From Campylobacter novaezeelandiae (GTDB lineage Bacteria; Campylobacterota; Campylobacteria; Campylobacterales; Campylobacteraceae): 64,000 nucleotides of DNA. The notes under the pieces are model-generated. The model had not been told where the DNA came from. It was given only the letters and a program-made list of their open reading frames with translations, and did no database searches. A program made the translations under genes and the position numbers. Location: contig NZ_QPGR01000004.1 in NCBI RefSeq assembly GCF_004323845.1, positions 1 to 64,000 of the forward strand, given 5' to 3'. Below, one piece after another: positions 18,887 to 31,113 of the stretch (positions are counted from its first letter, which is position 1; each line of letters opens with the position of its first letter).

Positions 18887-19823
18887 AAGAGTTAAGTTCC
18901 TCTTGCATTAAAGTTATCATCCAGTTTAGAGTATCAATTTTTTCAAATTTTGGCTCTAAAAAGATTTCATTTTCTATTACTTCAAAAGTAGCAAGAGAAA
19001 ATTCTTTATCGCTAAAAAATACTAGCTCATCAATGAAATTATTAGAGTATTTATCATCATTATAAAATTTTTGAATACTTGAAAAAATATAATTACAAAT
19101 TTCCATGTCATGACTAAAGCTATTTAATTCTTTAAAATCGATATCATTTTGTAATACACTTTCTTTATTTTCGCTATCTAAAAACTCAGAATTTTCTTGC
19201 ATATCAAGCTCTTCTTTTTCTTTAGAAAACAATAACTCGTCATCTAAAGAGTCTGATTGATCTTCAATATTTCCCTGAGTAGTATTTTTTTCAAATACTT
19301 TATAATCTCCAAATAAAATATCCTTTCCCTTACAAATCATTAAAGTTAAAAAATTATCATAATTATGTATATATAAAATCGTTTTTTCTAAGCTTAAGCT
19401 CCTTTTTGAGATATGATAATATAGCAAAGCAAAAGGTGAATATAAAAAATCAATTCCGCTATATTCTTCAAAAAGTTCATTAAAATATTCTATATGTTCA
19501 GTAGCAATATAAATTTGTGCATTATTTAAAGGTAAATATTTTACACTCATTTTGCCTATATTAAATTTTTCAAGATTATTGGTATTTAAATCAGGAATTA
19601 ATCCTTGCTCTTGATTATTTAAAAATAAGCCTATATAGTATATAAGATATTTTTTGCTTAATTTTTTTATATGTTCTAGAAGTTTTTTTTCGTCATTAAA
19701 AGTTTTTTCTTGGGTGCTAATTAAATTTTTATTTCGATAAATTTTTGCTTTAAAGATTTGTTCATTTTCTTTTATAAGAATAGCAATAAAAATCTGTGGA
19801 AGATATTTTTTTAAAAAAAACAT
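18876..19823 (-). CDS. cytoplasmic PilM-like protein
   Basis: A 315-aa protein without an internal membrane helix, upstream of two bitopic proteins with coupled starts. The layout soluble-bitopic-bitopic and the N-terminal alternating strands (FIAILIKENEQIF, IYYIGLFLNN) suggest an actin-fold PilM-like subunit that would dock the PilN-like tail. Residues about 185-245 are a long acidic insert rich in Asp, Glu and Ser. Classic PilM nucleotide motifs are not evident, so this call rests on context. Confidence 0.6.
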   Translation of the reverse strand: MFFLKKYLPQIFIAILIKENEQIFKAKIYRNKNLISTQEKTFNDEKKLLEHIKKLSKKYLIYYIGLFLNNQEQGLIPDLNTNNLEKFNIGKMSVKYLPLNNAQIYIATEHIEYFNELFEEYSGIDFLYSPFALLYYHISKRSLSLEKTILYIHNYDNFLTLMICKGKDILFGDYKVFEKNTTQGNIEDQSDSLDDELLFSKEKEELDMQENSEFLDSENKESVLQNDIDFKELNSFSHDMEICNYIFSSIQKFYNDDKYSNNFIDELVFFSDKEFSLATFEVIENEIFLEPKFEKIDTLNWMITLMQEELNSYEI

Positions 19824-20455
19824 TAATAAACCTTGAAACTATCCATATTATATATTTTTTCAAATTCTTTTTTTAAAAAAATTTTCGCTTGGCTTTTTGA
19901 TAAATCTGAAATATCTAAAGGATCAGAAAGTCTATAAATAATTTTACTAAAAGGTTTTGGTAAAATCATTTGGTCCCAACTTGAAAATTTCCAAAAACGA
20001 TTTGTTTCATAATTTAAAATTCTTATTTTAACATTTTTCTTTTGTGCAATTAAAATCGCCCCATCTGAAATACTATGAAAAGGTCCTCTTGGACCATCTG
20101 GGGTAATAACTATATCGTCATTTTGATCTAAAACTTTAAAAGCTGATTTTAATACAGTTCTAGCTCCTTTAAAAGTGCTACCTCTAATGGAGTGAAGACC
20201 ATAAAATGAAATAATTCTTGCAATTTTTTCTCCATCTTTGTGTAGAGAAATCATTACATAAGCTCTTTTATTTTTAAATCTAAAATGTCTAAAAGCAAAA
20301 GGCATTAAAGCTAATCGTCCGTGCCAAAATAAAATAACACAAGGTTTTTCATCTACCTTTTTTCCTTTATATTCTTTAGAACAAGTTAAGAAAATAAACC
20401 ATTGTAATAAAAATATTATTCTAGTTAAAAAAAATTCTTTAAATAATTTCCCCAT
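19823..20455 (-). CDS. lysophospholipid acyltransferase-like protein (DUF374)
   Basis: Membrane-associated acyltransferase-fold protein of 210 aa. The family motif is present: [12 protein letters not shown] carries the WHG histidine, and [15 protein letters not shown] is the conserved substrate block. DUF374 proteins resemble lipid A/lysophosphatidic acid acyltransferases, but substrates are mostly unproven. I chose MGKLFKEFF at 20455, which overlaps miaB by 17 bases. An ATG 21 bases further upstream is also possible. It lies between miaB and the PilM-like gene in a continuous minus-strand operon. Confidence 0.82.
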   Translation of the reverse strand: MGKLFKEFFLTRIIFLLQWFIFLTCSKEYKGKKVDEKPCVILFWHGRLALMPFAFRHFRFKNKRAYVMISLHKDGEKIARIISFYGLHSIRGSTFKGARTVLKSAFKVLDQNDDIVITPDGPRGPFHSISDGAILIAQKKNVKIRILNYETNRFWKFSSWDQMILPKPFSKIIYRLSDPLDISDLSKSQAKIFLKKEFEKIYNMDSFKVY

Positions 20456-21740
20456 GAAGCACCATGCGTTTAACATCTGTAATCTTTACACGTTTTAATT
20501 TTCCTAAGAATTCTTCACTTCCTTGAATTTGAACTAAAAAATTATTATCCGTTCTACCAGCAACAGCTCCATTGGCCCTTAGCTCCTCAAATAAAACTTT
20601 TACTTCTTTGTTTTTTTGTTTAAGAACAATTTCATCTAATATTTCATTATGTCTATTTTGCAAAGTTGTAAGTCTAGAAGAAGCGATATCTTCAGGAATT
20701 TGATTTGGCATTGAAGCAGCTTTAGTAAGAGGTCTTTTAGAATATTTAAAAGAAAAAAGTTGCTCAAAACGCACTTGTTCTAAAACATCCATAGTTTCTT
20801 CAAAATCTTTATCGCTTTCGCCAGGGAATGCTACAATGATGTCTGTAGATATGCTAACATCAGGACAAAGTTCTCTGATTTTAAAAGCTCTATTTAAATA
20901 CCACTTTTTATCGTATCCTCTTTTCATGGCTTTTAAAATATTATCAGAACCGCTTTGTAATGGCATATGAATGGATTTGCAAATTTTAGGATTATTAGCA
21001 AAAACTTGTAAAAACTTATCATCCATATGTAAAGGATGAGGGCTAGTAAAACGAATACGTTCTAAGCCTTCAATAGTGCTAAGCTCTTCTAAAAGATCTG
21101 AAAAATCTATTTTTTTATGATTATTGCGGAATTTTTTACCATAATTATTTACATTTTGTCCAAGTAAAAATACTTCTTTTGCTCCTTTTTGAACTGCCTT
21201 TAAGGTTTCTTTAAAAATGATATCAAATGGAATTGAAATTTCATCTCCGCGCGTATAAGGAACTATGCAATAAGTGCAATGCTTGTCACAACCTATAGAA
21301 ATATTAATATAAGTTTTATAAGGATTGTTTCTAAAATCAGCAAAAGTAAATTCACTTTCATCATAATCAATATCTGTCCCTATGAATTTAGGAGTTTTGA
21401 CAGCTTTTGTGATTTTTGAAACATTTCTTGCTCCTAAAACAAAATCCACATAAGGAGCTCTTTTGAAAATCTCATCCCCTAAATGTGAAGCAGTGCAACC
21501 GCAAACTCCTATTTTGGCACCATTTTTTTTGATTTTTTCAAAAGCTCCAATTTCAGAAAACAATTTGTGAACAGGTTTTTCTCTTACAGAGCATGTATTG
21601 ATAAGTATAAGGTCTGCTTCTTTAATGTCTTCAGTTAAGGTGTAATTTTCTTTTTGAGAGAGTTCAGCAACTATATGTTCTGAATCTCTTACATTCATAG
21701 CACAACCTAAAGTTTGAATAAATAATTTTTTTTCACTCAA
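20439..21740 (-). CDS. miaB: tRNA-2-methylthio-N6-dimethylallyladenosine synthase
   Basis: Radical-SAM methylthiotransferase modifying A37 of tRNAs that read UNN codons. The 433-aa protein has the N-terminal MTTase domain with three cluster cysteines ([19 protein letters not shown]), the radical SAM motif [16 protein letters not shown] (about residue 150) and a C-terminal TRAM domain. The order and lengths match MiaB. It overlaps the small upstream gene by 4 bases and its end overlaps the acyltransferase gene. Confidence 0.96.
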   Translation of the reverse strand: MSEKKLFIQTLGCAMNVRDSEHIVAELSQKENYTLTEDIKEADLILINTCSVREKPVHKLFSEIGAFEKIKKNGAKIGVCGCTASHLGDEIFKRAPYVDFVLGARNVSKITKAVKTPKFIGTDIDYDESEFTFADFRNNPYKTYINISIGCDKHCTYCIVPYTRGDEISIPFDIIFKETLKAVQKGAKEVFLLGQNVNNYGKKFRNNHKKIDFSDLLEELSTIEGLERIRFTSPHPLHMDDKFLQVFANNPKICKSIHMPLQSGSDNILKAMKRGYDKKWYLNRAFKIRELCPDVSISTDIIVAFPGESDKDFEETMDVLEQVRFEQLFSFKYSKRPLTKAASMPNQIPEDIASSRLTTLQNRHNEILDEIVLKQKNKEVKVLFEELRANGAVAGRTDNNFLVQIQGSEEFLGKLKRVKITDVKRMVLHGEII

Positions 21741-21979
21741 AGAATGTGTACCTCATACATAAAATCTGATTCATCAAGCCCATATTTAATAGTTCTATGA
21801 TAAACGCTAAAGCCTTTTTTTTCAAAATATTCTACAAGAGAAATTAATTGTTTATGAGAGTTGTCTTTATCAAAGTAAAAAAATTTTTGCCCTTCTTTTG
21901 TTACAGCTTCTTCGATTTTTTCTAAAGTAATAGTTTTTGGTTTTTCGTTGATTGAATTTCTTGCTAATTTTATTTCCAT
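21737..21979 (-). CDS. small conserved protein (HP0268-like)
   Basis: An 80-aa soluble protein, first in the operon with miaB (4-base overlap). The sequence [21 protein letters not shown] resembles the Helicobacter HP0268 family, reported to have a nuclease-like fold. The assignment is from memory of the family. A plausible -10 lies just upstream (22010-22018). Confidence 0.7.
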   Translation of the reverse strand: MEIKLARNSINEKPKTITLEKIEEAVTKEGQKFFYFDKDNSHKQLISLVEYFEKKGFSVYHRTIKYGLDESDFMYEVHIL

Positions 21980-22009
21980 AGTTTTTCCTTAACTTCTTTT
22001 AAATTTATT

Positions 22010-22018
22010 ATTATATCA
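22010..22018 (-). promoter_or_regulatory. extended -10 promoter of the miaB operon
   Basis: TGATATAAT on the minus strand is a perfect TGnTATAAT element about 30 bases upstream of the small gene's ATG. It probably drives the whole minus-strand run down to the PilO-like gene. Confidence 0.6.
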
Positions 22019-22047
22019 ATTTTACTTTTAATTAAACTTATTAAAGA

Positions 22048-22053
22048 TATAAT
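22048..22053 (+). promoter_or_regulatory. -10 element upstream of nusA
   Basis: GATATAAT on the plus strand lies 55 bases before the nusA ATG and is arranged back-to-back with the miaB-operon promoter. Confidence 0.5.
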
Positions 22054-22107
22054 TTTTATCTTCTTTAAGCAAATTAATGAAAATTTCCCAAAAAAGGCAA
22101 TATAGAA

Positions 22108-23190
22108 ATGGAAAAAATTACAGATATTATAGAATCTATTGCTAATGAAAAAAATTTAGATCTAGAAAGTGTTAAAGATAAAGTAATTGTTGCATTAATT
22201 AATACAGCTAAAAAAGTTTATGGACAAGAATATGATTTTTTTGTTGATAATAAAAGCTTGAAACTTTATCAAAAAATTACTGTTATAGCAGATAATGATG
22301 AAAGATTAGACGAAAATAATGAAAGTTTTATTGCTCTAAGTAAAGCTAGAAAAGAAGCTGGAGAAGTTGAGGTTGGAGATGAGCTTACTTATGAGTGCTC
22401 TTTAGAAAATTTAGGAAGAACAGCAGTTAATATTTTACATAAAGAACTTGAATATCATATCCAAAAGCTTTTAGAACAAACTATTTTTGATAAATATAAA
22501 AATAAAGTAGGTCAAATAGTATTTGGGAATGTCGTGCGTATAGATAGTGAAGAAAATACTTATATAGAAATTGATGAATTAAGAGCTTTTTTACCGAGAA
22601 AAAATCGTATTAAAGGGGAAAAATTTAAAATAGGAGATGTTGTTAAAGCTGTAATACGTCGTGTTTATATCGATAAAGGTATTAAAATAGAACTTTCTAG
22701 GACAAGTCCTAAATTTTTAGAACGTTTGCTTGAATCTGAAGTTCCTGAGATTAAAGATGGTTATGTTAGTATACAAAATTGTGCAAGAATTCCAGGAGAA
22801 AGAGCAAAAGTTGTTTTAACAACTAATATGAGCAATATTGATCCAGTAGGAGCTACTGTTGGCGTTAAAGGAGTAAGGATTAACGCTGTAAGCAAAGAGC
22901 TCCATAATGAAAATATTGATTGTATAGAATACTCAAATGAAATTGAAATTCTAATAGCAAGAGCTCTAGCACCTGCTATTATTAGTTCTGTTAAGATTAA
23001 AGATCAAAAAGCTATTGTGAGTTTAAACAATGATCAAAAAAGCAAGGCTATAGGAAGGAATGGAATTAATATTCGCCTTGTTTCTATGTTGAGTTCTTGC
23101 GAAATAGAGCTTAATGTTCTTGATTCTAAAAATAATGAGAGTGCAGCAGAGGCCTTTAAAAATTTAGAAAATTTATTTAAAAATGTATAA
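22108..23190 (+). CDS. nusA: transcription termination/antitermination factor NusA
   Basis: RNA polymerase-associated elongation factor that modulates pausing, termination and antitermination. The 360-aa protein comprises an N-terminal RNAP-binding domain (1-125), an S1 domain (about 130-200; GQIVFGNVVRID) and two KH domains (VGATVGVKGVRI and KAIGRNGINIRLV). It lacks the C-terminal acidic repeats found in Escherichia coli, as is normal for this group. Confidence 0.96.
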   Translation: MEKITDIIESIANEKNLDLESVKDKVIVALINTAKKVYGQEYDFFVDNKSLKLYQKITVIADNDERLDENNESFIALSKARKEAGEVEVGDELTYECSLENLGRTAVNILHKELEYHIQKLLEQTIFDKYKNKVGQIVFGNVVRIDSEENTYIEIDELRAFLPRKNRIKGEKFKIGDVVKAVIRRVYIDKGIKIELSRTSPKFLERLLESEVPEIKDGYVSIQNCARIPGERAKVVLTTNMSNIDPVGATVGVKGVRINAVSKELHNENIDCIEYSNEIEILIARALAPAIISSVKIKDQKAIVSLNNDQKSKAIGRNGINIRLVSMLSSCEIELNVLDSKNNESAAEAFKNLENLFKNV

Positions 23191-23213
23191 TCAAGCTATT
23201 ATTTAGCTTGATT
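23189..23213. terminator. bidirectional hairpin between nusA and a small gene
   Basis: Arms AATCAAGCTA (23189-23198) and TAGCTTGATT (23204-23213) around TTATT form a perfect 10-bp stem. It covers the nusA stop on one strand and the end of the convergent 97-aa gene on the other. Confidence 0.6.
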
Positions 23214-23492
23214 TGCTTGATCAATAGTTGCAAAAAGTTTGTTTAAAATAGTTTCTTCATTCTTTTTGTATTGATCTTCTCTCATTTTTTGCCATGCGTA
23301 AGCACTAAAGTTGTTTTTAACGCTAGAAAGATCAATGTCTTGATTTTTCATTACTTCTTTTTCTTCTTTTGCATCAGTTTTTTCTTTATTTTTAATTTCA
23401 TTTAAACTGGCTTGAAATTCATCGCTTGAAAAATTTTTTTCTTTGACTTTGCTAAAAAACAAAGAATTATTTTGATTTGGATTTATAATCAT
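23199..23492 (-). CDS. hypothetical protein, 97 aa
   Basis: A hydrophilic, lysine- and glutamate-rich small protein without signal peptide or membrane span. The middle (about residues 25-50) is a charged helix and the end is ATIDQANQAK. It resembles C. jejuni Cj1242 as I recall it. It has its own AAGGATAG ribosome-binding site. Function unknown. Confidence 0.7.
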   Translation of the reverse strand: MIINPNQNNSLFFSKVKEKNFSSDEFQASLNEIKNKEKTDAKEEKEVMKNQDIDLSSVKNNFSAYAWQKMREDQYKKNEETILNKLFATIDQANQAK

Positions 23493-23542
23493 AGTCTATC
23501 CTTTAGCTAATTTTATATAATACAAGCAATTATTATTCCGTA

Positions 23543-24716
23543 TTATTTTTTTCTTTTAATTTGATCAAAAGAAAATTTATCCTTAGCAAGAAAAAGACTT
23601 AAAATTAATGCAGGTAAAACAAATAAGGCGCAAAATAATGCATTAAATTCTATTCCTAGATAACTTAAAACAATACCCCCTATAAAAGATGCTAAAGCAA
23701 TTCCAACATTAAAAGCAGCCTCATTGATACTAACTGAACTATCAATAGTTTTAAAAGTGTGTCTTTTAGCTTTAATGATACTTAAAATTTTTAAAGCACT
23801 AATACTTGAGCATGCAAAAAAACCAATTAAAGCAATATTTATAATAATTAAAATTTTAGAATTCATTGTAAAAAATACACTTAAAAATATCAAAATTTGA
23901 ATACTTAGTATAATTCTTAAAGAACGAATTGCTCCAATTTGACTAACTATTTTTCCTCCCCATAAATTCCCTAAAATTGCACAAATTCCATACAAAAGTA
24001 AAATATAAGCACTATCTTGAATTTCAAAACCACTTTTTTCTAATAAAAGTTTTTGCAAGTAAGTATAAAGGATAAATTGGGCTCCACAAGTACAAATAGT
24101 AATAACATAAGTTTTTATTAAGTTGATATGAGAAAAAGCTGGGATAAGGTTTTTAAAACTCATTTTATTGGGACTGAGATTTTTAGACATCATTTGTAAA
24201 ATTCCTATAAATGCTAAGATGCTAATTATAAAAATCAATAAAAAAACAAATTTAAAGCCAAAATAATGGCTAATAAAAGTTCCAAGTGGAACACCGCTTA
24301 TTAAAGATATAGTTAATCCACTCACCATAATAGCAAGAGCTTGACTTTTTTTATGATCTGGAGTTATTACGCTAATAGTTAGTGTAGCTATAACAAAAAA
24401 TACCCCATGTTGAGTTCCTGCTATAAATCTTGCAAAAGCACTTAAGTAAAAATTTGTACTAAAAAAGATAGTTAAATTGGCAAAAGCAAAAATAGCTATA
24501 TTAATTAAAAGTTGTATATGTCGTTTATAAAAACTTAATATTATACTAATTAAAGGAGCGCCAATTACAACCCCTAATGCATAAAGAGTTGTAAGATAAC
24601 CAGCACTCTTTGTATCAATATTAAAATAATTTTGAACATCAATTAAAACTCCAGCCATAACAAATTCTGTAACTCCCATGCAAAAAGCACTTAAGGCAAG
24701 AGCAAAAATAGCTTTT

Positions 24717-24739
<23 letters not shown>
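23543..24739 (-). CDS. MFS transporter (sugar/drug efflux, DHA1 type)
   Basis: Twelve-helix major facilitator of 398 aa. The N-terminal [14 protein letters not shown] matches the AraJ/SotB-type efflux family (typically TEFVxMG). A second in-frame ATG three codons later (MENYKK) could be the true start. It overlaps the end of pdxA by 23 bases. The substrate cannot be told from the sequence; efflux of sugars or drugs is the family expectation. Confidence 0.82.
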
Positions 24740-26661
<1,922 letters not shown>

Positions 26662-26672
26662 TTATATCCCAT

Positions 26673-27626
26673 TTAAGCTTTTTGAATTTCAAAAAAATGA
26701 AATTTATCATTAAAATGAAAAAAAAGATATTTAGCTTGTTGTAAAAAATTTTCATAACTTTTAATATTTTTATCTTGAGTATATTTTAATAATTTTTCAA
26801 AACCAAAATGTAATAGGGCTTCTTTTTGCTTTTCAAAAGAAAGAATTTTAAAATTATAAAAATCACAAAGCTGATATAAATGTGTGAAATTAACATCATA
26901 AGTAAGATCACTTTGTCCAAAAAAATCTTGCAACTTACTTGTAAAAGGATTAAAAATTTTATGATTTTGATAAATTCTTAAACTTAAAGAATTTGGATTT
27001 AATACCCCATAATCAAATCCAGCAAGAATAAATTTTTTGCAAGCTTTATTCAAGTCTTTAAAAAAGTCTTCTAAAGCAAAGCTTAATTCACCTTTTAAAA
27101 GTTTTAATTCTTGACATTTTGATTTAGTATAATCATCCATAGCTAAAAAATGAATTTCAAAATTCTCTATAAAGGCCATTTTATCTTCATTTATTAATTC
27201 ACAAGAAAAACTATCAAAAAGCTCATTACAAAAGATAAAGGCATTTTCAAATTCGCATTCTTTTAAGGAATTTTTGTGGTGAAAATCTATATTTTGTAAT
27301 GTATGTTTTTGTAAATTTTGTAATTTTGAATGTGGTTCTATAATGTAAAATTCTATTTCTTTAAAAAGCTCTGGTCTAAATTCAAGCAAAGCACTTAAAA
27401 AATCTTTACTTAAATATCCTTCGTTTGCTCCTATTTCTACAACTTGCAAAGGAGGAGTTAAAATTTTTTTATCAATTAAATCTAAGAAATGTTGAGCTAT
27501 TAAGGTTCCAAAAAGATTTCCCACGCTAACAGCAGTAAAAAAATCTCCTTCTTTGCCTATTTTAGTAACTTTTTTATAATAGTTTTGATGAAGCCAATTT
27601 TCAAAAAATTCACTAAATTTTTTCAT
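26673..27626 (-). CDS. SAM-dependent methyltransferase, MidA/NDUFAF7 family (DUF185)
   Basis: Predicted protein methyltransferase of 317 aa. The mitochondrial relative dimethylates an arginine of complex I. The N-terminal FFTAVSVGNLFGTLIAQH block and the SAM-binding VVEIGANEGYLSKDFL motif (about residue 76) are characteristic, as is CNELFDSFSCEL. The start MKKFSEFFENWL at 27626 overlaps the M23 gene by 14 bases. A longer frame would add 30 hydrophobic residues with no support. The target in this organism is unknown. Confidence 0.82.
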   Translation of the reverse strand: MKKFSEFFENWLHQNYYKKVTKIGKEGDFFTAVSVGNLFGTLIAQHFLDLIDKKILTPPLQVVEIGANEGYLSKDFLSALLEFRPELFKEIEFYIIEPHSKLQNLQKHTLQNIDFHHKNSLKECEFENAFIFCNELFDSFSCELINEDKMAFIENFEIHFLAMDDYTKSKCQELKLLKGELSFALEDFFKDLNKACKKFILAGFDYGVLNPNSLSLRIYQNHKIFNPFTSKLQDFFGQSDLTYDVNFTHLYQLCDFYNFKILSFEKQKEALLHFGFEKLLKYTQDKNIKSYENFLQQAKYLFFHFNDKFHFFEIQKA

Positions 27627-28446
27627 TGCCAAATAAAGCGTTATATTTTTGTATGAAATCAATAGGATCAACTTGTTTTTGATTGACAATGATTCCAAAA
27701 TGCAAATGAGGTCCATTTACTCTTCCGCTATCCCCGCTTAATCCTATGATTTGTCCTTTTTCAATTTTATCTCCAGTTTTTACTAGAATTTTTGAAAGAT
27801 GATAGTACTGTGAATATATTCCATATCCATGATCAATGATAATAGAATTTCCGGCATAATAACGATTTTTAGCAAGTTTTACTATGCCTGAATTTGCAGC
27901 TTTTATTTTTGTCCCTATTTTTGCTCTAAAATCAGTGCCACTATGATAGGAAGCTAATTTATCATTAAAAATTCTTGCCTTACCAAAAGAGCTTGTAATA
28001 AAAGAATCAAGCGGTTTTTGGAAATTTGTTTTTATAAGAGTATTTGGAGTATAGTTAGCATAAATTAAAGAAGCTTCTTTAAACTCATTAGCAATTTGTT
28101 TTTGCTTTTCCTTGGAAGGAAAAACTTTATTTGGTGTAACTTGTATAAATTCTTTTTTATAAGCCCCTTCTAGAGAATTTATAGTATATATTTGCTCTTT
28201 ATTGGTATAAATTGCTTTAATAATATTTTTTTTAGTTGGATTTTTATAAGGGAGTGAAAATATTGTTACAACTTTATTTTTATTATTTGGATGAATGAAA
28301 AAATTAATTTTTTTATCATTTAGTGTAATTTTTTGTAAGTCTTTTTTATCAAATTCTAAAAATAAAGCTTGTCCTTTGATGAGATCAATATTTTGTTCTG
28401 CAAAAAGAAACTGCAAAAAGAATAAAAAAATAAATATTTTTTTCAT
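27613..28446 (-). CDS. M23 family metallopeptidase (LytM domain)
   Basis: Secreted peptidoglycan endopeptidase candidate, 277 aa. It has a signal peptide (about residues 1-17, ending LLFAEQ-like FAEQN), an N-terminal beta-rich domain and a C-terminal LytM domain with zinc ligands in HSGTDFRA and GPHLHFGI, and a conserved HGYGIYSQYYHLS. All catalytic residues appear present. It overlaps glyS by 4 bases. In this group such enzymes trim cross-links and affect helical cell shape. Confidence 0.9.
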   Translation of the reverse strand: MKKIFIFLFFLQFLFAEQNIDLIKGQALFLEFDKKDLQKITLNDKKINFFIHPNNKNKVVTIFSLPYKNPTKKNIIKAIYTNKEQIYTINSLEGAYKKEFIQVTPNKVFPSKEKQKQIANEFKEASLIYANYTPNTLIKTNFQKPLDSFITSSFGKARIFNDKLASYHSGTDFRAKIGTKIKAANSGIVKLAKNRYYAGNSIIIDHGYGIYSQYYHLSKILVKTGDKIEKGQIIGLSGDSGRVNGPHLHFGIIVNQKQVDPIDFIQKYNALFGNEKI

Positions 28447-30440
28447 AAACTTACTTCTTTAATATCTGCAATTTTTAGAAATTCACTATAAATTTGATAT
28501 ACAAGTGCTTGACGATTATTCTTTATTTTTTCATCATCGACATTGATCATTACTTTATCAAAAAAGTTATCAATCAAAGGTTTTAGAGCAAATAAGCTAT
28601 CTAATTTTTCTTCTACATCATTAAAATTTAAAGTTTGTAAAAATGCCTCATAAAGCTTATTTTCTTCTTCTTGTGTAAAAAGTGTTTTTTCTAATGGATA
28701 TTTCGGTTTTGAAGCTATATTGGCAAGACGTTTAAAAGTGCTAAAATTTTCACTAAAATTTTCTTTTTGGCTAATTTTGATTAAGGCTTTAATAGCATTG
28801 TTAATATAAATAATATTAGTGTTTTTAGAACTTAATACAGCTTTGATAAAAGAAGCATTAACTTCATAAAAAGTATAAAGTCTTTCAAAAATAAAATCCT
28901 TTAAAATTTGTATATCAAATTCTTTGTAATTTTTGCAAATTTTTGAAAATAAATCATCAAGATCTAAATCTTTTTTTGTATTTAGTATTATTTTTAAAAC
29001 TCCACTTGCAGCACGTCTTAATGCATAAGGATCTTTACTACCGCTTGGAAGCTTTCCTATAGAAAATAGCCCTAAAAGAGTATCAAGTTTATTTGCTAAA
29101 GATACTATACTAGAAAATTCATTGCTTGGAAGTTTGGAATTTTCTCCATCAGGTAAATATTGTTCTTTAATAGCTAAGCAAATTGCTTCATTAAATCCCA
29201 TAGCTTTAGCATAATAAGAACCCATAATACCTTGTAAATTTGTAAATTCATAAACCATTTGAGAATTAAGATCGGCTTTTGAGTATTTTATAGCTGTTTT
29301 AATATCTTTGGTATTTGGATTATTATAAATCTCACATAAAATTTCTGCTATATATTCTTCTCTTAAGCTTTTATCTTTCATCGAGCCTAAATTTTCAAGA
29401 TAGGTGATATAAGAAAGTTTATCTGGATTTAAACCAGTTTTTAAATCATTTTTCCAAAAGAACATAGCATCACTCAATCTTGCACGTAAAACTCTTTCAT
29501 TACCTTCTATAATTTGCGTATAATCTTTACAAACTGAATTACTTACAACTATAAAATGATTACTAAGTTCTTCATTTTTAAAGACGGCAAAATAACGTTG
29601 ATTTTCTCTCATTGAAGTGATAATAACTTCTTTAGGAATTTCAAGATAATTTTTGTCAAAACCTCCTAATAAAGCACTAGGATACTCAGTAATAGCAATG
29701 ACTTCATTAAGCAATTCATCATCTTGTGCGATATTGATAAAATGCTTTTGTTCTAAGGCTTTAAATTCATTAAGAATTTTTTCTTTTCTTTTTTCTGGAT
29801 CTAAAATAATATAATTTTGTTCTAAAATTTCAAAATAAGCTTGTATGCTATTAAAACTTAATAAATCATAACTAACACTTCTATGAACAAAAGTTTTATT
29901 TGAACTTTTAACTCCATAAAGCTCAAATTCAAGCACTTTACTATCCAAAAGACAAACCATAGATCTTATAGCCCTAATAAATTCAAAAGTATATTCTCCC
30001 CATCTCATACTTTTGCCAAAATTAAGACTTTTTAGAAAATTTTCTATCATCAAAGGCAAGATTTCTTGACTTTTTTGTCCTTGTATATATTTTTTATAAT
30101 ACAAAACTTCTTTTCCTTTGATTTCTTTAAATTCAAGCTCTTCTTCGCTTATACCTGCTTTTTGTAAAAAACTAAGTCCAGCATTGCTTAATTTTCCATC
30201 TTTATAAGCTATATTTTTAGGAGCTCCTATAAATTCCACAAAAGAATCGTCTTGTCTTTCTTTAAAATTTTGATGAAAAAATACTAATCTTCTTGGAGTA
30301 TAATAAAATTTAAATTCGCTTTCTAATTTATAATTTTTTAAGATCTCAATCCATTTTTTTTCTATATTTGGAAGTTCTTTTAGTAAAGGTAGAGCTGGTA
30401 ATTCTTCAACTCCAATTTCTATTAATAAATTTTTATTCAT
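28443..30440 (-). CDS. glyS: glycyl-tRNA synthetase beta subunit
   Basis: Large subunit of the bacterial heterotetrameric GlyRS; the catalytic alpha subunit GlyQ lies outside the window. The 665-aa protein starts LLIEIGVEELPALPL, contains the family block SMRWGEYTFEFIRAIRSMVCL (about residues 150-170), and ends with a DALR-type anticodon-binding region (DDEKIKNNRQALV). Length is typical. Confidence 0.96.
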   Translation of the reverse strand: MNKNLLIEIGVEELPALPLLKELPNIEKKWIEILKNYKLESEFKFYYTPRRLVFFHQNFKERQDDSFVEFIGAPKNIAYKDGKLSNAGLSFLQKAGISEEELEFKEIKGKEVLYYKKYIQGQKSQEILPLMIENFLKSLNFGKSMRWGEYTFEFIRAIRSMVCLLDSKVLEFELYGVKSSNKTFVHRSVSYDLLSFNSIQAYFEILEQNYIILDPEKRKEKILNEFKALEQKHFINIAQDDELLNEVIAITEYPSALLGGFDKNYLEIPKEVIITSMRENQRYFAVFKNEELSNHFIVVSNSVCKDYTQIIEGNERVLRARLSDAMFFWKNDLKTGLNPDKLSYITYLENLGSMKDKSLREEYIAEILCEIYNNPNTKDIKTAIKYSKADLNSQMVYEFTNLQGIMGSYYAKAMGFNEAICLAIKEQYLPDGENSKLPSNEFSSIVSLANKLDTLLGLFSIGKLPSGSKDPYALRRAASGVLKIILNTKKDLDLDDLFSKICKNYKEFDIQILKDFIFERLYTFYEVNASFIKAVLSSKNTNIIYINNAIKALIKISQKENFSENFSTFKRLANIASKPKYPLEKTLFTQEEENKLYEAFLQTLNFNDVEEKLDSLFALKPLIDNFFDKVMINVDDEKIKNNRQALVYQIYSEFLKIADIKEVSL

Positions 30441-30492
30441 TGTTAACTCTTTATAAATTAATTTTAATTTTATCTTTTTTTATTTGAAAAAC

Positions 30493-31113
30493 TTATAAAT
30501 AATTTTCTAACAAAGCTTTTAATTCTAAAGCATTACTGAATTCATCTTTTAAAATTTCTTTTTCATACCACTTTGCATTAAAATAAATAACATTAGCATT
30601 TTTTGCACATTCTTTATCTTTTAAGCTATCTCCTATAAAAATACTTGTTGAAAAAGGCGCTTCTGCTTTTATAAGATTTAACATCATAGGATCTGGTTTT
30701 GGATTGATCCCTAAACTTACTCCTAAAATTTTACTAAAAAATTTTATAATATTATGTTTTTTTAAGATATCACTTAAAGAGCTTTGAGGAGCGTTTGTTG
30801 CAATAGCTAAATAGCAGGATTTATTTTTTAAAAATTCTAAAATTTCATAAACCCCTTCATATAAATTAGCACTTTGCTCATAGTGTTTTAAAAAATATTT
30901 TTCAAAGCCTTCTTTGAAATTAGGGTGATTTGCATCATCGATATTATACAGCTCTTTGCTCCAGTTGATTCCTGGTGTATTGATGATTTTATAAATTAGT
31001 TCTTTAGAAAGAGGGCTTAGATTAAGATCTTTTCTGATCTCATTTACCGCAGCACTTATAGCGCTTGCACTATCAATTAGCGTCCCATCCATATCAAAAA
31101 TAACATTGATCAC
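30493..31113 (-). CDS. HAD-superfamily phosphatase (Gph-like)
   Basis: Haloacid dehalogenase-type hydrolase of 206 aa. Motif I is IFDMDGTLIDS (nucleophile Asp at residue 7), motif II ATNAPQS, motif III lysine in NPKPDP and motif IV FIGDSLKD. The alpha-helical cap after motif I is of the phosphoglycolate phosphatase type. Substrate not assigned. It overlaps the following small gene by 4 bases. Confidence 0.88.
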   Translation of the reverse strand: MINVIFDMDGTLIDSASAISAAVNEIRKDLNLSPLSKELIYKIINTPGINWSKELYNIDDANHPNFKEGFEKYFLKHYEQSANLYEGVYEILEFLKNKSCYLAIATNAPQSSLSDILKKHNIIKFFSKILGVSLGINPKPDPMMLNLIKAEAPFSTSIFIGDSLKDKECAKNANVIYFNAKWYEKEILKDEFSNALELKALLENYL

